From NCBI GenBank assembly GCA_019752295.1, contig JAIEMK010000032.1, positions 1-64,000 on the forward strand: 64,000 nt of DNA. The letters run 5' to 3'. The DNA comes from Chitinophagaceae bacterium (GTDB lineage Bacteria; Bacteroidota; Bacteroidia; Chitinophagales; Chitinophagaceae). Shown here piece after piece: positions 54,727 to 62,899 of the stretch (positions are counted from its first letter, which is position 1; every line of letters starts with the position of its first letter). The position numbers were made by a program, and so were the translations under genes. The notes below the pieces were generated by a model, which was not told where the DNA came from, ran no database searches, and worked only from the letters and a program-made list of their open reading frames with translations.

Positions 54727-55188
54727 CTATTTGATTTCCTGTTTTTGTATATGATTCAAAATCTCTAATATCATTTCATTCTGATTCTCTAAATGTTTTA
54801 GAATGACTTCGATTTCGTTCTCAGATTTTTTATTCACAGCGAAATCCTCTTCTGCCCTGATTTCTGAATGTCGCGATTGCAGATTCTGGCCTACCATGAT
54901 CAGGGGCATCAAAAAAATCTGAATCATATTTGAAATGAATAACCATAATACAAATGCAGGATAGGGATCAAACCGCATCGAAGCCGGAGCCAGCGTATTC
55001 CAACTCAACCATCCCAGGGTCCAGAAAAAAATCAAACCAAAAAATCCCATGCTACCCACGTGTTCGGTAATCCATAAAGCCAATTTATTTATTTCTGTAA
55101 GCTTCGCTCTGTGATGCGCATTAACATTCCCTGTAGGTTTGTTTGCTTTCTTTATTTCTTCAAATGTAGGGATGTCGTTATGTTTCAT
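54727..55188 (-). CDS. DUF1003 family membrane protein
   Basis: A 153-residue protein with two central helices (about 43-62 and 80-102): MGFFGLIFFWTLGWLSWN and PAFVLWLFISNMIQIFLMPLIMVGQNLQ. The latter, with the following SRHSEIRAEEDFAVNKKSE, is the DUF1003 signature. N- and C-terminal parts are charged; the C-terminus is predicted coiled coil. Its molecular role is unknown. It stands alone between two gene-free stretches of about 250 bp. Confidence 0.88.
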   Translation of the reverse strand: MKHNDIPTFEEIKKANKPTGNVNAHHRAKLTEINKLALWITEHVGSMGFFGLIFFWTLGWLSWNTLAPASMRFDPYPAFVLWLFISNMIQIFLMPLIMVGQNLQSRHSEIRAEEDFAVNKKSENEIEVILKHLENQNEMILEILNHIQKQEIK

Positions 55189-55340
55189 TTGTCTTTTTTT
55201 TTAAAACCCATCATTAAAAGTTATGACTTCTATTTTCCTTAGAAAAAGAAATAAACCATAACAGAGAAAGAAAGATTGTACATTTTATTTTTCAATGTGC
55301 ATAGATGCCTAATATTTTTTTTTGTAAAGCACCAAAAGCA

Positions 55341-55436
55341 TTGACATGAAATGAGCATAACAAAAATTTGACACCAACTGAAATGTTTGTTAGCGAATTA
55401 CATGTAACCAAAATCAATAAAAAACACATGAAAATT
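55341..55436 (+). repeat. Inverted repeat copy A (orphan leader), facing copy B
   Basis: About 96 bp of plus-strand sequence ending with ATGAAAATT that matches, at about 90% over the first 59 bases, the minus-strand leader of the DUF1080 gene. A 25-base block beginning CAACTGAAATGTTTGTTAGC (55375-55399) is identical in both. It ends 2 bp before the DUF1801 stop codon, so the leader and start codon here read into the antisense of that gene. Confidence 0.9.
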
Positions 55437-55438
55437 CA

Positions 55439-55843
55439 CTATTGTTTTGCTTTTTTCTTTAAAACTTCTTTGGCCTTTTTTTTGTCGAGGTTTTCATTAG
55501 CACGAAATTTTACGATTTCGGCAACCAGTTTCACTGGCAAGGGCTTATCCCATGTAAATTGAATGGTTCCCTCGCGCAACAGATATCCATCCAATTTTTC
55601 CCTAAATGTATTTACCCCGCTTTTCATCGGATATAACCCTAAATGATTTTTAAATGCAGCAAAATATATAAGCATGCCGTGTAATTTATAAGCAGGCATA
55701 CTATAGCTGATTACTTCTTCAGCATCGGGGGCGGCTTTGTGAATGGTTCTTCTTAATTGCTCCAGTTTAGGACGCATAAATGCTTCCTGCAATGCGATGT
55801 AATCATCTACATTTGAAACGTTTTTTTTGGCCGACTTTTCCAT
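55439..55843 (-). CDS. DUF1801 family (YdhG-like) protein
   Basis: A 134-residue soluble protein with the family marks VISYSMPAYKLHGMLIYFAAFKNHLGLYP and GTIQFTWDKPLP; the C-terminus is lysine-rich (KKAKEVLKKKAKQ). DUF1801 proteins are small iron-chaperone-like (frataxin-like fold) proteins, usually of unknown function. It lies 25 bp after the DUF1080 gene and is probably cotranscribed with it. Its stop codon is 2 bp from inverted repeat copy A. Confidence 0.85.
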   Translation of the reverse strand: MEKSAKKNVSNVDDYIALQEAFMRPKLEQLRRTIHKAAPDAEEVISYSMPAYKLHGMLIYFAAFKNHLGLYPMKSGVNTFREKLDGYLLREGTIQFTWDKPLPVKLVAEIVKFRANENLDKKKAKEVLKKKAKQ

Positions 55844-55868
55844 TGTATGCTTGTTTACAAATTCCGGC

Positions 55869-56825
55869 TTATTTTGCCGGAGTAATCACGATATTTCTGA
55901 ATTCAATCGGGCCATGGTCACCCTGAATAAGAATTGGTCCCGGCTCACCTTCCTTGCTATCAATCGCACCACCTGTAATACCCGGTATCACCGTATTGCA
56001 AATTACAGTTTTGCCATTGGCCACCACCGTAACAGTTCTACCAACTAAAGTAATATCATAGGTCTGCCATTCATCTGCCGCTTTAGCCACCATTTGGTTT
56101 GGAGGAAGAAATCCATAAATGGCACTGAACTGGTCGTTCCATGGCTCCATGCCTTTGCTGTCCACTATTTGTACCTCATATCTTCCTCTGAGATAAACCC
56201 CACTATTACTTCCTTTAGGATATTTAAATTCTACGTGCAGTTTAAAATCGTTAAACGTTTTATTTGTAACAAGATTAGCACCCGACTTTGCGCTGATTAA
56301 TCTGCCATCTGCAACTTTCCATTGATTGTCGCCCATTGCATGCCACTCATTCATGTCGGATTTTCCAATCAGGGCAATGGGTTCGCCCCAAACCGGTTCC
56401 GCATCGCGGTTCAAGGAAGGCGCACGAGTGCCTGTAAAACTATATTTCTTACCATCAGTATAAGTCATAGTTCCAGCAAGTATGCCGGCAGCTAAATCAC
56501 CTTCAAATTCCATATTGGCAGTTCCAGGCTCCCATTGAGGGGGAATCGAAAAACTGAAATGATTACCCACCAGTTTTACCTGAGCCACGGGTCTTGCACT
56601 CCCAAACGCATACACAAATCTGCCAATTAATGTGCTTGTTCCGGAATGCTGCACTTCTAACCAGGAAGGAAGTTGCTTTCCATCCTTACTAATCACCAGA
56701 TCCCATCGGCCTTCGAGCGACGAAACACCTGAGGAGAAAGCCGGATTTGCAAAAGAGCCAGAGGCATACAATAAACACAAACTTGAGAACAGGAAAATAC
56801 TTTTTGTACGCAATTCAATTTTCAT
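55869..56825 (-). CDS. Secreted DUF1080 (3-keto-disaccharide hydrolase family) protein
   Basis: A signal peptide starts at the ATG at 56825 (LFSSLCLLYASGSFA). The C-terminal domain (about 130-318) has FKLHVEFKYPKGSNSGVYLRGRYEVQIVDS and GPIEFRNIVI, the concanavalin-like DUF1080 fold of sugar-binding or 3-keto-glycoside hydrolases. An N-terminal beta domain (about 28-110, SLEGRWDLVISKDGKQLPSWLEV) precedes it. A TTG-led extension to 56891 is open but lies in the repeat leader and precedes the signal peptide, so it is not used. It acts in the periplasm or at the cell surface; the substrate is unknown. Confidence 0.85.
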   Translation of the reverse strand: MKIELRTKSIFLFSSLCLLYASGSFANPAFSSGVSSLEGRWDLVISKDGKQLPSWLEVQHSGTSTLIGRFVYAFGSARPVAQVKLVGNHFSFSIPPQWEPGTANMEFEGDLAAGILAGTMTYTDGKKYSFTGTRAPSLNRDAEPVWGEPIALIGKSDMNEWHAMGDNQWKVADGRLISAKSGANLVTNKTFNDFKLHVEFKYPKGSNSGVYLRGRYEVQIVDSKGMEPWNDQFSAIYGFLPPNQMVAKAADEWQTYDITLVGRTVTVVANGKTVICNTVIPGITGGAIDSKEGEPGPILIQGDHGPIEFRNIVITPAK

Positions 56826-56918
56826 TTGAATATTTTTATTGTTTTTTTTTGCCAAATGGAATTCGCTAACAAACATTTCAGTTGAAGACAAATCTTTGTT
56901 ATGCTCAGTTCATGGCAA
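56817..56918 (-). repeat. Inverted repeat copy B (leader and start codon of the DUF1080 gene)
   Basis: A 102-bp minus-strand sequence ending with ATGAAAATT at the DUF1080 start. It matches copy A at 55341-55436 in inverted orientation; the two copies bracket 1380 bp holding the DUF1080-DUF1801 pair. Differences are scattered substitutions plus 6 bp of net length in the A-rich part, and both copies stay open in the same frame. Confidence 0.9.
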
Positions 56919-57069
56919 GAAATTATAAAGGGATTTGTTTAAAATGGACTTTCAATTTAGCTAAAATAATCAACAACTTTCTCATTTCGAAGAGGTAGAC
57001 ATTAGAAATCATGTACACTGCTTGCTTTATCTTGATGGTGTTAATGTTTTTTTAATACAAATTTTGAAA

Positions 57070-57087
57070 GGTTCTTAACTTAGAACC
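57070..57087. promoter_or_regulatory. Palindromic site upstream of the YHS gene
   Basis: GGTTCTTAACTTAGAACC has perfect 6-bp arms (GGTTCT/AGAACC) about a 6-bp centre, 23 bp before the ATG at 57110. It could be an operator or a short leader hairpin; the regulator is unknown. Confidence 0.35.
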
Positions 57088-57109
57088 GTATATACTCCAA
57101 ATCAGAACA

Positions 57110-57571
57110 ATGAAACGAATCGTTTACTGTTTTTTCTTACTATCAATGCTTGCAGGTAAAAGCTGGTCGCAGGATGCTCTGAGAAAAATGCATTACAACA
57201 TTGAAAAAGGGGTTGCTTTATCGGGCTATGATCCAGTATCTTACTTTACTCAAAAAAAGCCCATTAAGGGTTTACATACCTGCACTTTAGTAAATCAGGG
57301 CGTAACTTATCTATTCGCTTCAGATGCAAACAAAGCGTTATTTAAAGCGAATCCTGCCAAATACGAACCCGAATACGGTGGTTGGTGCGCATATGCCATG
57401 GGCCTGAAAGGAGAAAAAGTAAGTGTCGATCCCGAGACCTATAAAATCATAAACAACAAACTTTATTTATTTTACAACCAGTTTTTCAACAATACGCTCA
57501 AAGATTGGAATAAAGACGAAGCCGCTCTTAAATCAAAGGCCGATAAAAACTGGACCAACACATTTCATTAA
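57110..57571 (+). CDS. Secreted YHS-domain protein
   Basis: A signal peptide (about 1-20, ending near SWSQ) and a YHS domain: GVALSGYDPVSYFTQKKPIKG, YLFASDANKALFKANPAKYEPEYGGWCAYAMG, with the family Cys and Tyr residues. YHS proteins are thought to bind metals or act in redox processes; the exact role is unknown. Length 153. It is followed after 18 bp by a DoxX-like membrane protein gene, and the pair is probably an operon. Confidence 0.87.
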   Translation: MKRIVYCFFLLSMLAGKSWSQDALRKMHYNIEKGVALSGYDPVSYFTQKKPIKGLHTCTLVNQGVTYLFASDANKALFKANPAKYEPEYGGWCAYAMGLKGEKVSVDPETYKIINNKLYLFYNQFFNNTLKDWNKDEAALKSKADKNWTNTFH

Positions 57572-57589
57572 AACTCAATTCTACTAAAA

Positions 57590-58000
57590 ATGACACTACG
57601 CCTAAAAACTGCCGGCATATGGGCATTGAAATTAATTGCAGCCTTTATTATGTTACAAACCCTGTATTTTAAATTTACTGCCGCGCCTGAGTCTGTTTAC
57701 ATATTCACTCAAATCGGAATGGAGCCAGTAGGAAGGATTGGAATCGGCATCATGGAATTGATTGCATCGATACTAATTCTTATTCCTGCAACAACCGTAT
57801 TTGGAGCCATCCTAGGAGTGGGTTTGATGAGTGGAGCCATTTTCTTTCATCTAAGCAAGCTCGGAATAAACGTAATGGACGATGGGGGGCAGCTTTTTAT
57901 TTACGCGGTTATTGTGTTCCTTTGTTCTTTAATATTGGCATTTCTGAATAGAACAACCTTATTTAATTTAATCAGGATTAACAATAAATATCGTTTTTAA
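57590..58000 (+). CDS. DoxX-like four-helix membrane protein
   Basis: 136 residues with four helices (about 10-28, 48-66, 70-92, 100-122). FIMLQTLYFKFTAAPESVYIF and GRIGIGIMELIASILIL are like DoxX/DoxD-like small membrane proteins. Its function is unknown; relatives are linked to thiosulfate or quinone metabolism. It is the second gene after the YHS protein, which suggests that the two act together, perhaps in redox or metal handling at the membrane. Confidence 0.75.
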   Translation: MTLRLKTAGIWALKLIAAFIMLQTLYFKFTAAPESVYIFTQIGMEPVGRIGIGIMELIASILILIPATTVFGAILGVGLMSGAIFFHLSKLGINVMDDGGQLFIYAVIVFLCSLILAFLNRTTLFNLIRINNKYRF

Positions 58001-58042
58001 ACTCGCTAGCTTTATTCAATACAAATCAAACAATCAACATTT

Positions 58043-58546
58043 ATGGAAGAACTATATTCGGCAATCAGTAATTTATTCAAAGAGATGAGTAATTCGATCA
58101 ATCATCTTTCAGACTCAGAATACCGTAGGCCAAGCAATCAACTGTCTCAAGCCAGCATCGGGCAACACGTAAGACATATCATTGAATTATTTCTTGAATT
58201 AAATAAGGGTTATGCTTCGGGTGTGGTTAATTATGAAAAAAGAAAAAGGGATATTGAGATCGAAACAAACAAAACCTTTGCCCTTCAATTATTTTCTGAG
58301 ATACTTGAAAAAATGGATTTGCCCAATAAAAATTTATTGTTAGAAGCCAATTACGAATGGGGTCAGCCAAAAAGCATTCAGCTCGAAACAAACTATTTTA
58401 GAGAAATAGCATATAATTTAGAGCATACAGTACACCATATGGCATTAATCAGAATCGGGATTGCAGAAATTAGTACGGTGCAATTATCGAAAGAATTTGG
58501 AGTAGCGGCTTCCACCATTCAATACAGAAAAGCATGTGCACAGTAA
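58043..58546 (+). CDS. DinB-family four-helix-bundle protein
   Basis: 167 residues. Histidines of a metal site are seen in ASIGQHVRHIIELF and NLEHTVHHMALIRIG, the DinB/YfiT-like pattern of three His ligands on a four-helix bundle. Many relatives are metal-dependent thiol transferases or are uncharacterised. Its 3' end overlaps the NRDE gene by 13 bp. The start of this five-gene coupled operon lies here; the promoter lies in the 42 bp before it or further upstream. Confidence 0.85.
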   Translation: MEELYSAISNLFKEMSNSINHLSDSEYRRPSNQLSQASIGQHVRHIIELFLELNKGYASGVVNYEKRKRDIEIETNKTFALQLFSEILEKMDLPNKNLLLEANYEWGQPKSIQLETNYFREIAYNLEHTVHHMALIRIGIAEISTVQLSKEFGVAASTIQYRKACAQ

Positions 58547-59286
58547 GTTTTATACCAACTCCCAATGGCATTTTTCTGAGCTCTAACAGAGATGAGCATA
58601 AAACGCGTGGCACTGCAATAAAGCCAAGGAGCTATACTTCTGAATCTTTGAGTGTGCTATACCCTAAAGATGCTAAGGCAGGAGGAACATGGATTGCACT
58701 TAATTCGTTTGGTGATGCTGCAGTTTTATTAAATGGTGCATTTCAAAAACATACACCTGCCATTGCATATAGAAAAAGCAGGGGGCTTATTTTTTTGGAA
58801 ATTATTTCAGGTAACAATCCAAAAGCAAGGTTTGATGCGATTGATTTAAATGAAATAGAACCCTTTACCCTGATCCTTTTTTCAGAAGGCATTTTGTATG
58901 AACTAAGGTGGGATTCATTTCGCAAATACCAGCAATTACTCAACACCAGTCATCCGCATATCTGGAGCAGTAGTACGCTGTATGATGCAGCTACAATCAA
59001 CAAAAGAGAGCAATGGTTCGAGGAATGGTTATCAAAAAATTTGGAGCCGACACTAGATCAAATTCTGATGTTTCATAAATTTGGTGGAGAGGGAGATCGG
59101 AATATCGATATCCGCATGAACAGAAACAATGAATTATTTACGGTAAGCATTACCAGCATAGAACTAAATCGTGGTAAGGGTTTGATGCATTATCAGGACC
59201 TGATCAATCAAGATCAGTCGAAACAGGAAATAGATTTTCATTCATCAAAAGAACTGATTAGCCAACATGTTTCAGAAATATTTTAG
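58534..59286 (+). CDS. NRDE family protein (TANGO2-like)
   Basis: A 250-residue protein with the N-terminal nucleophile pattern MCTVSF (Cys2) and the family signature LSSNRDEHKTRGTAIKP, then GGTWIALNSFGDAAVLLNGA. Human TANGO2 belongs to the same family; bacterial members have an Ntn-hydrolase-like fold, but their reaction is not established (TANGO2 has been linked to heme handling). It overlaps the DinB gene by 13 bp and the ATP-grasp gene by 20 bp, so translation is coupled. Confidence 0.88.
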   Translation: MCTVSFIPTPNGIFLSSNRDEHKTRGTAIKPRSYTSESLSVLYPKDAKAGGTWIALNSFGDAAVLLNGAFQKHTPAIAYRKSRGLIFLEIISGNNPKARFDAIDLNEIEPFTLILFSEGILYELRWDSFRKYQQLLNTSHPHIWSSSTLYDAATINKREQWFEEWLSKNLEPTLDQILMFHKFGGEGDRNIDIRMNRNNELFTVSITSIELNRGKGLMHYQDLINQDQSKQEIDFHSSKELISQHVSEIF

Positions 59287-60400
59287 GTCTGCTTTTTTTA
59301 TAAAACTCTTTAATTGGGAGTATTGGCCCTTTGATGTATTATACGGGCCTTTGTATTTTTATTGGATATGGATGAGTATTAAAACAAGAGCTCCATTCTT
59401 CATCAATGCATCTAATCCACTCATCAAAAACGGTGGGTTTGTGTTAGAAAGTAAAAAAGAAATTTACAATCTTATTCCCCAGGAATATTACCCCGCCACT
59501 TTGTTGTTCCAATCGGGTGTATCTAAAAAACTGCTTTTCGGAACGCTGGACGCGTCTACAATTACATTTCCCCTGATTGCCAAACCCGATATTGGTATGC
59601 GCGGAATTGCCGTTGAAAAAATTGATAGCAGGGAAGCATTATTATTGTACGCAGAAAAATCTTCAGTAGCATTCTTAGTTCAGGATTTTGTAAGTTTTGA
59701 AAAGGAAGTTGGAATTTTTTATGTGAGAATGCCAAATGAATCGAAGGGCAAGATAACCGGCATTGTAGGAAAAGAATTTTTGACGGTAATTGGGGATGGT
59801 AAGTCAACAGTACTTGACCTGTTAAAAAAAGATCAACGCTATATTCTGCAAATACCTTTTTTCCAAAAAAACGATCCTGCTACCCTAGATATGGTACTGG
59901 TTGATCAGGAAGAAAAGCTGTTGGTGCCTTATGGAAATCATGCCAGGGGCGCTAAATTTATCGACATCAGTCATTTAAACAGCAGCAAGCTAACTGATTC
60001 AATCGACAGGATCTGCAAACAGATTCCTGATTTTTACTTTGGCAGGCTGGATATTCGTTACGACAACTGGGAAGCACTTTGCAACGGAGAAAAACTTTCA
60101 ATCATCGAGTTAAATGGAGCAGGCAGCGAACCAACACATATTTACGACCCATCACATTCCATTTTCTTTGCATGGAAAGAAATTATCCGACATTGGAATT
60201 TGCTGCAAAAAGTTAGTATCATCAATCACCACAATTTGCGCATTCCTTATATGGATATAAAAACGGGATTAAGAATGCTCAAAGAAAATAATGCCTATAC
60301 CAAAAAACTCACAAGCATAAAGTCAGACAAGAATACTGAAACCAACTTAAAAAAATATTCTATAATAAAAGAAAGAATTAATAGTTTCATGTATAACTAG
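59267..60400 (+). CDS. ATP-grasp ligase-like protein (D-Ala-D-Ala ligase type fold)
   Basis: 377 residues. PLIAKPDIGMRGIAVEKI, FLVQDFVSFEKEVGIFYVR and FGRLDIRYDNWEALCNGEKLSIIELNGAGSEPTHIYDP follow the ATP-grasp order: phosphate-binding Lys, lid, and the metal-binding Glu/Asn near the end. No N-terminal ligand domain of a known ligase is recognised. Such enzymes join a carboxylate to an amine. It overlaps the TANGO2-like gene and precedes the ECF sigma gene by 7 bp. Its product and substrate are unknown. Confidence 0.8.
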   Translation: MFQKYFRSAFFIKLFNWEYWPFDVLYGPLYFYWIWMSIKTRAPFFINASNPLIKNGGFVLESKKEIYNLIPQEYYPATLLFQSGVSKKLLFGTLDASTITFPLIAKPDIGMRGIAVEKIDSREALLLYAEKSSVAFLVQDFVSFEKEVGIFYVRMPNESKGKITGIVGKEFLTVIGDGKSTVLDLLKKDQRYILQIPFFQKNDPATLDMVLVDQEEKLLVPYGNHARGAKFIDISHLNSSKLTDSIDRICKQIPDFYFGRLDIRYDNWEALCNGEKLSIIELNGAGSEPTHIYDPSHSIFFAWKEIIRHWNLLQKVSIINHHNLRIPYMDIKTGLRMLKENNAYTKKLTSIKSDKNTETNLKKYSIIKERINSFMYN

Positions 60401-60407
60401 CTTACAC

Positions 60408-60968
60408 ATGAACAGTCAAAACAGACTTGACCCAGAGAGATGGGTAGATAAATATGCGGATGCGTTATATGCTTTTACCGTTGTTCGGGTTTCGGATGCT
60501 GGTATTGCAGAAGACCTTGTTCAGGAAACTTTTTTGAGTGCTTGGAAAGCTAAAGATTCGTACAAGGGAGAAGCTTCCGAAAAAAACTGGCTTTACAAAA
60601 TTTGTAAGAACAAAATTATCGACCACTACAGAAAGCAAAAGCATGCCGTGGTTAAAATAAGTGATAGAGAGGAGGATATTTTTTTTGACGATGTTGAACA
60701 CTGGACTTCAGAAACGAAACCAAATGAATGGGGGATCGATTCGGAGCAACCCATTCAGAAAAAAGAATTTTATAGTACGCTTGAAAAATGCAAGCAGAAA
60801 TTAAAAGAAATACAACAGCAAGTTTTTGTATTGAAGTATATGGAAGATATGGACTCCGATAAAATATGTTCGCTACTTGGTATTACATCTGCTAATTACT
60901 GGGTGCTGATACATCGGGCAAAACTGCATTTAAGATCATGTTTGGAAAAGAATTGGATCAATAATTGA
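60408..60968 (+). CDS. ECF-type RNA polymerase sigma factor
   Basis: 186 residues. Region 2: YAFTVVRVSDAGIAEDLVQETFLSAWKA, WLYKICKNKIIDHYRKQ; region 4: LEKCKQKLKEIQQQVFVLKYMEDMDSDKICSLLGITSANYWVLIHRAKLHLRSCLE. These are typical of ECF sigma factors. It overlaps by 4 bp a small gene with a zinc-finger pattern, the usual sigma/anti-sigma arrangement. It is the fourth gene of the operon starting with dinB; autoregulation is likely but no promoter was identified. Confidence 0.92.
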   Translation: MNSQNRLDPERWVDKYADALYAFTVVRVSDAGIAEDLVQETFLSAWKAKDSYKGEASEKNWLYKICKNKIIDHYRKQKHAVVKISDREEDIFFDDVEHWTSETKPNEWGIDSEQPIQKKEFYSTLEKCKQKLKEIQQQVFVLKYMEDMDSDKICSLLGITSANYWVLIHRAKLHLRSCLEKNWINN

Positions 60969-61234
60969 TAAAAGCTAAGAAAATGTTGCCGTTTATAATG
61001 ATCACCTGCAAAAAAGCAACTTTTTTGGTTTCAAAAAAGGAGGATAAAAAAATATCCTTTTGGCAAGCAATTCAATTGAGGATGCATTTGGCGATATGTA
61101 GTTTTTGCCGCCGTTTCGAAAAACAAAGCTGGATCATTGGCGAAAACGCTAAACATTTACACGATCATGCTGACCACCTACTTTCGCAAGAAAAAAAAGA
61201 ACAGATACAATCCACACTCGATAAGCTGAAATAA
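60965..61234 (+). CDS. Small zf-HC2-like putative anti-sigma factor, TTG start
   Basis: 89 residues with RMHLAICSFCRRF, an H-x3-C-x2-C zinc-binding pattern as in ZAS/zf-HC2 anti-sigma factors. There is no membrane segment, so it would be a soluble anti-sigma factor. The start is TTG at 60965, overlapping the sigma gene by 4 bp; an ATG at 60983 is possible. The C-terminus is helical and charged. It is the last gene of the operon. Confidence 0.7.
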   Translation: MIKAKKMLPFIMITCKKATFLVSKKEDKKISFWQAIQLRMHLAICSFCRRFEKQSWIIGENAKHLHDHADHLLSQEKKEQIQSTLDKLK

Positions 61235-61295
61235 ATAGGCAAAATCGAGCCCACCCGATATTAAGCATTCGTTGTTTTAGTCACTATTTTCCGCT

Positions 61296-61721
61296 TTATT
61301 TTGGGTCAAATTCCACAATCCATTCAATACCGTATCTGTCTCTAAAACAACCAAAATATGTACCCCAAGGACTATCCCCAATAGGTCCTTCTATTTGTCC
61401 TCCCACTGAAAGCCCATTAAATAATTGGTCGGCCTCTTCTTTACTTTCTGTACTTATTACAATTTTACTCCTGTTCTCATTTTCGTTTGTTTTTCCCATA
61501 ATTTCCGGAACATCATTTGCCATCAACATATTAGTTTTACCAATAGGCAAAGCAATATGCATAATTTTATTTTCTTCTTTTTCCGCAACCTGAAATTCAG
61601 GACTTGCAAGGTCTTTAAAACGAATAAGCTTTACAAACTCTCCGCCAAATACTGATTTGTAAAAGGTAAATGCTTCTTCGGCATTTCCGTTGAAGTTAAT
61701 GTGAGGATTGATACGTGCCAT
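61296..61721 (-). CDS. VOC-superfamily PhnB-like protein
   Basis: 141 residues: INPHINFNGNAEEAFTFYKSVFGGEF and WGTYFGCFRDRYGIEWIVEFD are typical of the PhnB/YjdN type VOC (glyoxalase-like) domain. The metal and substrate are unknown. It lies 74 bp after the AHSA1 gene in the ArsR operon, a frequent triad in Bacteroidota and Actinobacteria. A short palindrome lies in the gap. Confidence 0.87.
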   Translation of the reverse strand: MARINPHINFNGNAEEAFTFYKSVFGGEFVKLIRFKDLASPEFQVAEKEENKIMHIALPIGKTNMLMANDVPEIMGKTNENENRSKIVISTESKEEADQLFNGLSVGGQIEGPIGDSPWGTYFGCFRDRYGIEWIVEFDPK

Positions 61722-61777
61722 AATTGTTATTTTTTATGTTATTAAATGCGTTACTCTCTTATTTGTTTTTACTGCCT

Positions 61778-61795
61778 TCCCAATAGCTATCGGGA
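61778..61795. repeat. Short palindrome of the Bacteroidota CCCGATAGCTATCGGG type
   Basis: TCCCAATAGCTATCGGGA has one mismatch from a perfect palindrome and abuts the stop codon of the AHSA1 gene. I recall this sequence as a frequent intergenic palindrome in Bacteroidota. It would form a hairpin in the mRNA, but no T-run follows, so it is more likely a dispersed repeat or stability element than a terminator. Confidence 0.5.
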
Positions 61796-62296
61796 TCATT
61801 TTTTCGATAAACTTGCCAATAGATTTTCCAAATTGCTCATTGATCCTTTGAATCCTTCTGTGAAACCCATTTCAATCATCTTCTCCAAGCGGGCAAGCGA
61901 TTCATTATAAATAGTAATACTCACTTTTGTTTTTCCGTTTTGTTCGCTGAAATTGTAATTCCAATCAGAACCCGGCAATTCAGGATTTTCATCTTTGTCT
62001 GCAAAAGCATTAAACATTTTGAAGTTGGTTTTTGGGCTAATGGACGTGTATTTCTGAATTGACCAACGCTCCTGCCCTTCTGGACTTACCATCGCATAAA
62101 ATCTTCTTCCGCCAACTTTAAAATCCATAAATTTTGTTTTTGATGTCCAGGGTTTAGGTGCCACCCATTGGTCAAGGATTTCTGCTTTGGTAAATGCATC
62201 CCATACCAGCGAAAGGTCTGCATCAAATTCTCTCGTTATGAAAACCGTTTTCGCGGCTTTGTCAACAGTAAAATCAAATAGCAAATTGTTTTTCAT
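61796..62296 (-). CDS. AHSA1/SRPBCC-domain protein
   Basis: 166 residues from the ATG at 62296. [24 protein letters not shown] and [22 protein letters not shown] are typical of the activator of Hsp90 ATPase 1-like START/Bet v1 fold family. Its start overlaps the arsR stop by 4 bp, so translation is coupled. An upstream in-frame ATG at 62380 lies inside arsR and is not used. Such ArsR-AHSA1 pairs are common; the ligand is unknown. Confidence 0.87.
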   Translation of the reverse strand: MKNNLLFDFTVDKAAKTVFITREFDADLSLVWDAFTKAEILDQWVAPKPWTSKTKFMDFKVGGRRFYAMVSPEGQERWSIQKYTSISPKTNFKMFNAFADKDENPELPGSDWNYNFSEQNGKTKVSITIYNESLARLEKMIEMGFTEGFKGSMSNLENLLASLSKK

Positions 62297-62613
62297 TTTT
62301 TCTGTTTTTTTAGTGTTAATAATACGTTGTCGAGTTGATTGAACTGAGTTTCCCATATTTTCCTTAATCTGGACAACCAATTGTCAATCTCTTGTATTTT
62401 TTTTGGGTTAAAGTGATAATAAATTTCTCTGCCCGATTGTTCCGGTTTAATCAATTCGCATTCTTGTAATACTTTAATGTGTTTTGATACGGCTTGCCGG
62501 CTCATATCAAATTTTTCGGCCATTGCATTTGGTGTTAATGCTTGCATAGCGAGTAAAATTAAAATAGCCCGGCGTGTAGGGTCAGCTATGGCCTGAAATA
62601 GATCCTGTTTCAT
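62293..62613 (-). CDS. ArsR-family transcriptional regulator
   Basis: 106 residues with a winged helix: [39 protein letters not shown] and [15 protein letters not shown]. There is no cysteine metal site of the ArsR/SmtB type, so it belongs to the group sensing other signals, as is usual when paired with AHSA1 proteins. Two strong 16-bp inverted repeats lie directly upstream and overlap the promoter, which indicates autoregulation. Confidence 0.92.
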   Translation of the reverse strand: MKQDLFQAIADPTRRAILILLAMQALTPNAMAEKFDMSRQAVSKHIKVLQECELIKPEQSGREIYYHFNPKKIQEIDNWLSRLRKIWETQFNQLDNVLLTLKKQKK

Positions 62614-62631
62614 TTTTCAATAATTAATTGT

Positions 62632-62687
62632 GCAACTCTTAGGTTGCAAATATATATGCAACTTTTGAGTTGCGCAAATTTATTTGC
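62632..62687 (-). promoter_or_regulatory. arsR promoter with two or three operator palindromes
   Basis: Reading leftward: -33 TTTG (62678-62675), a 20-bp spacer, then -7 TATATTTG (62654-62647). GCAACTTTTGAGTTGC (62673-62658) lies in the spacer and GCAACTCTTAGGTTGC (62647-62632) just after the -7 box; a smaller one, GCAAATTTATTTGC, covers the -33 box (62687-62674). Binding would block RNA polymerase. Confidence 0.75.
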
Positions 62688-62899
62688 AATTATTTTTTTC
62701 GAGGTAAAATGCCGAGAAGTTTTAGCTGTTATCGGAGGGTTCGTTACAATAACCCCTAATGCACCTCGCATTGCAGTTGGCAAATGTTTGCACTACTGCC
62801 GGAATTTATTGTAACAAGCTCAGTACTGGTATTGGATATGTATTAGGCCGATGAGATATTATACGCACCAATTGCTTTAAGTTTTGTTGGGCTCAGGTA

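Noticed and set aside
55368..55562. Plus-strand open frame starting in repeat copy A and reading through the DUF1801 gene in antisense
   Set aside because: Only the leader part is shared with the DUF1080 gene; beyond the start codon it is the shadow of the DUF1801 coding strand.
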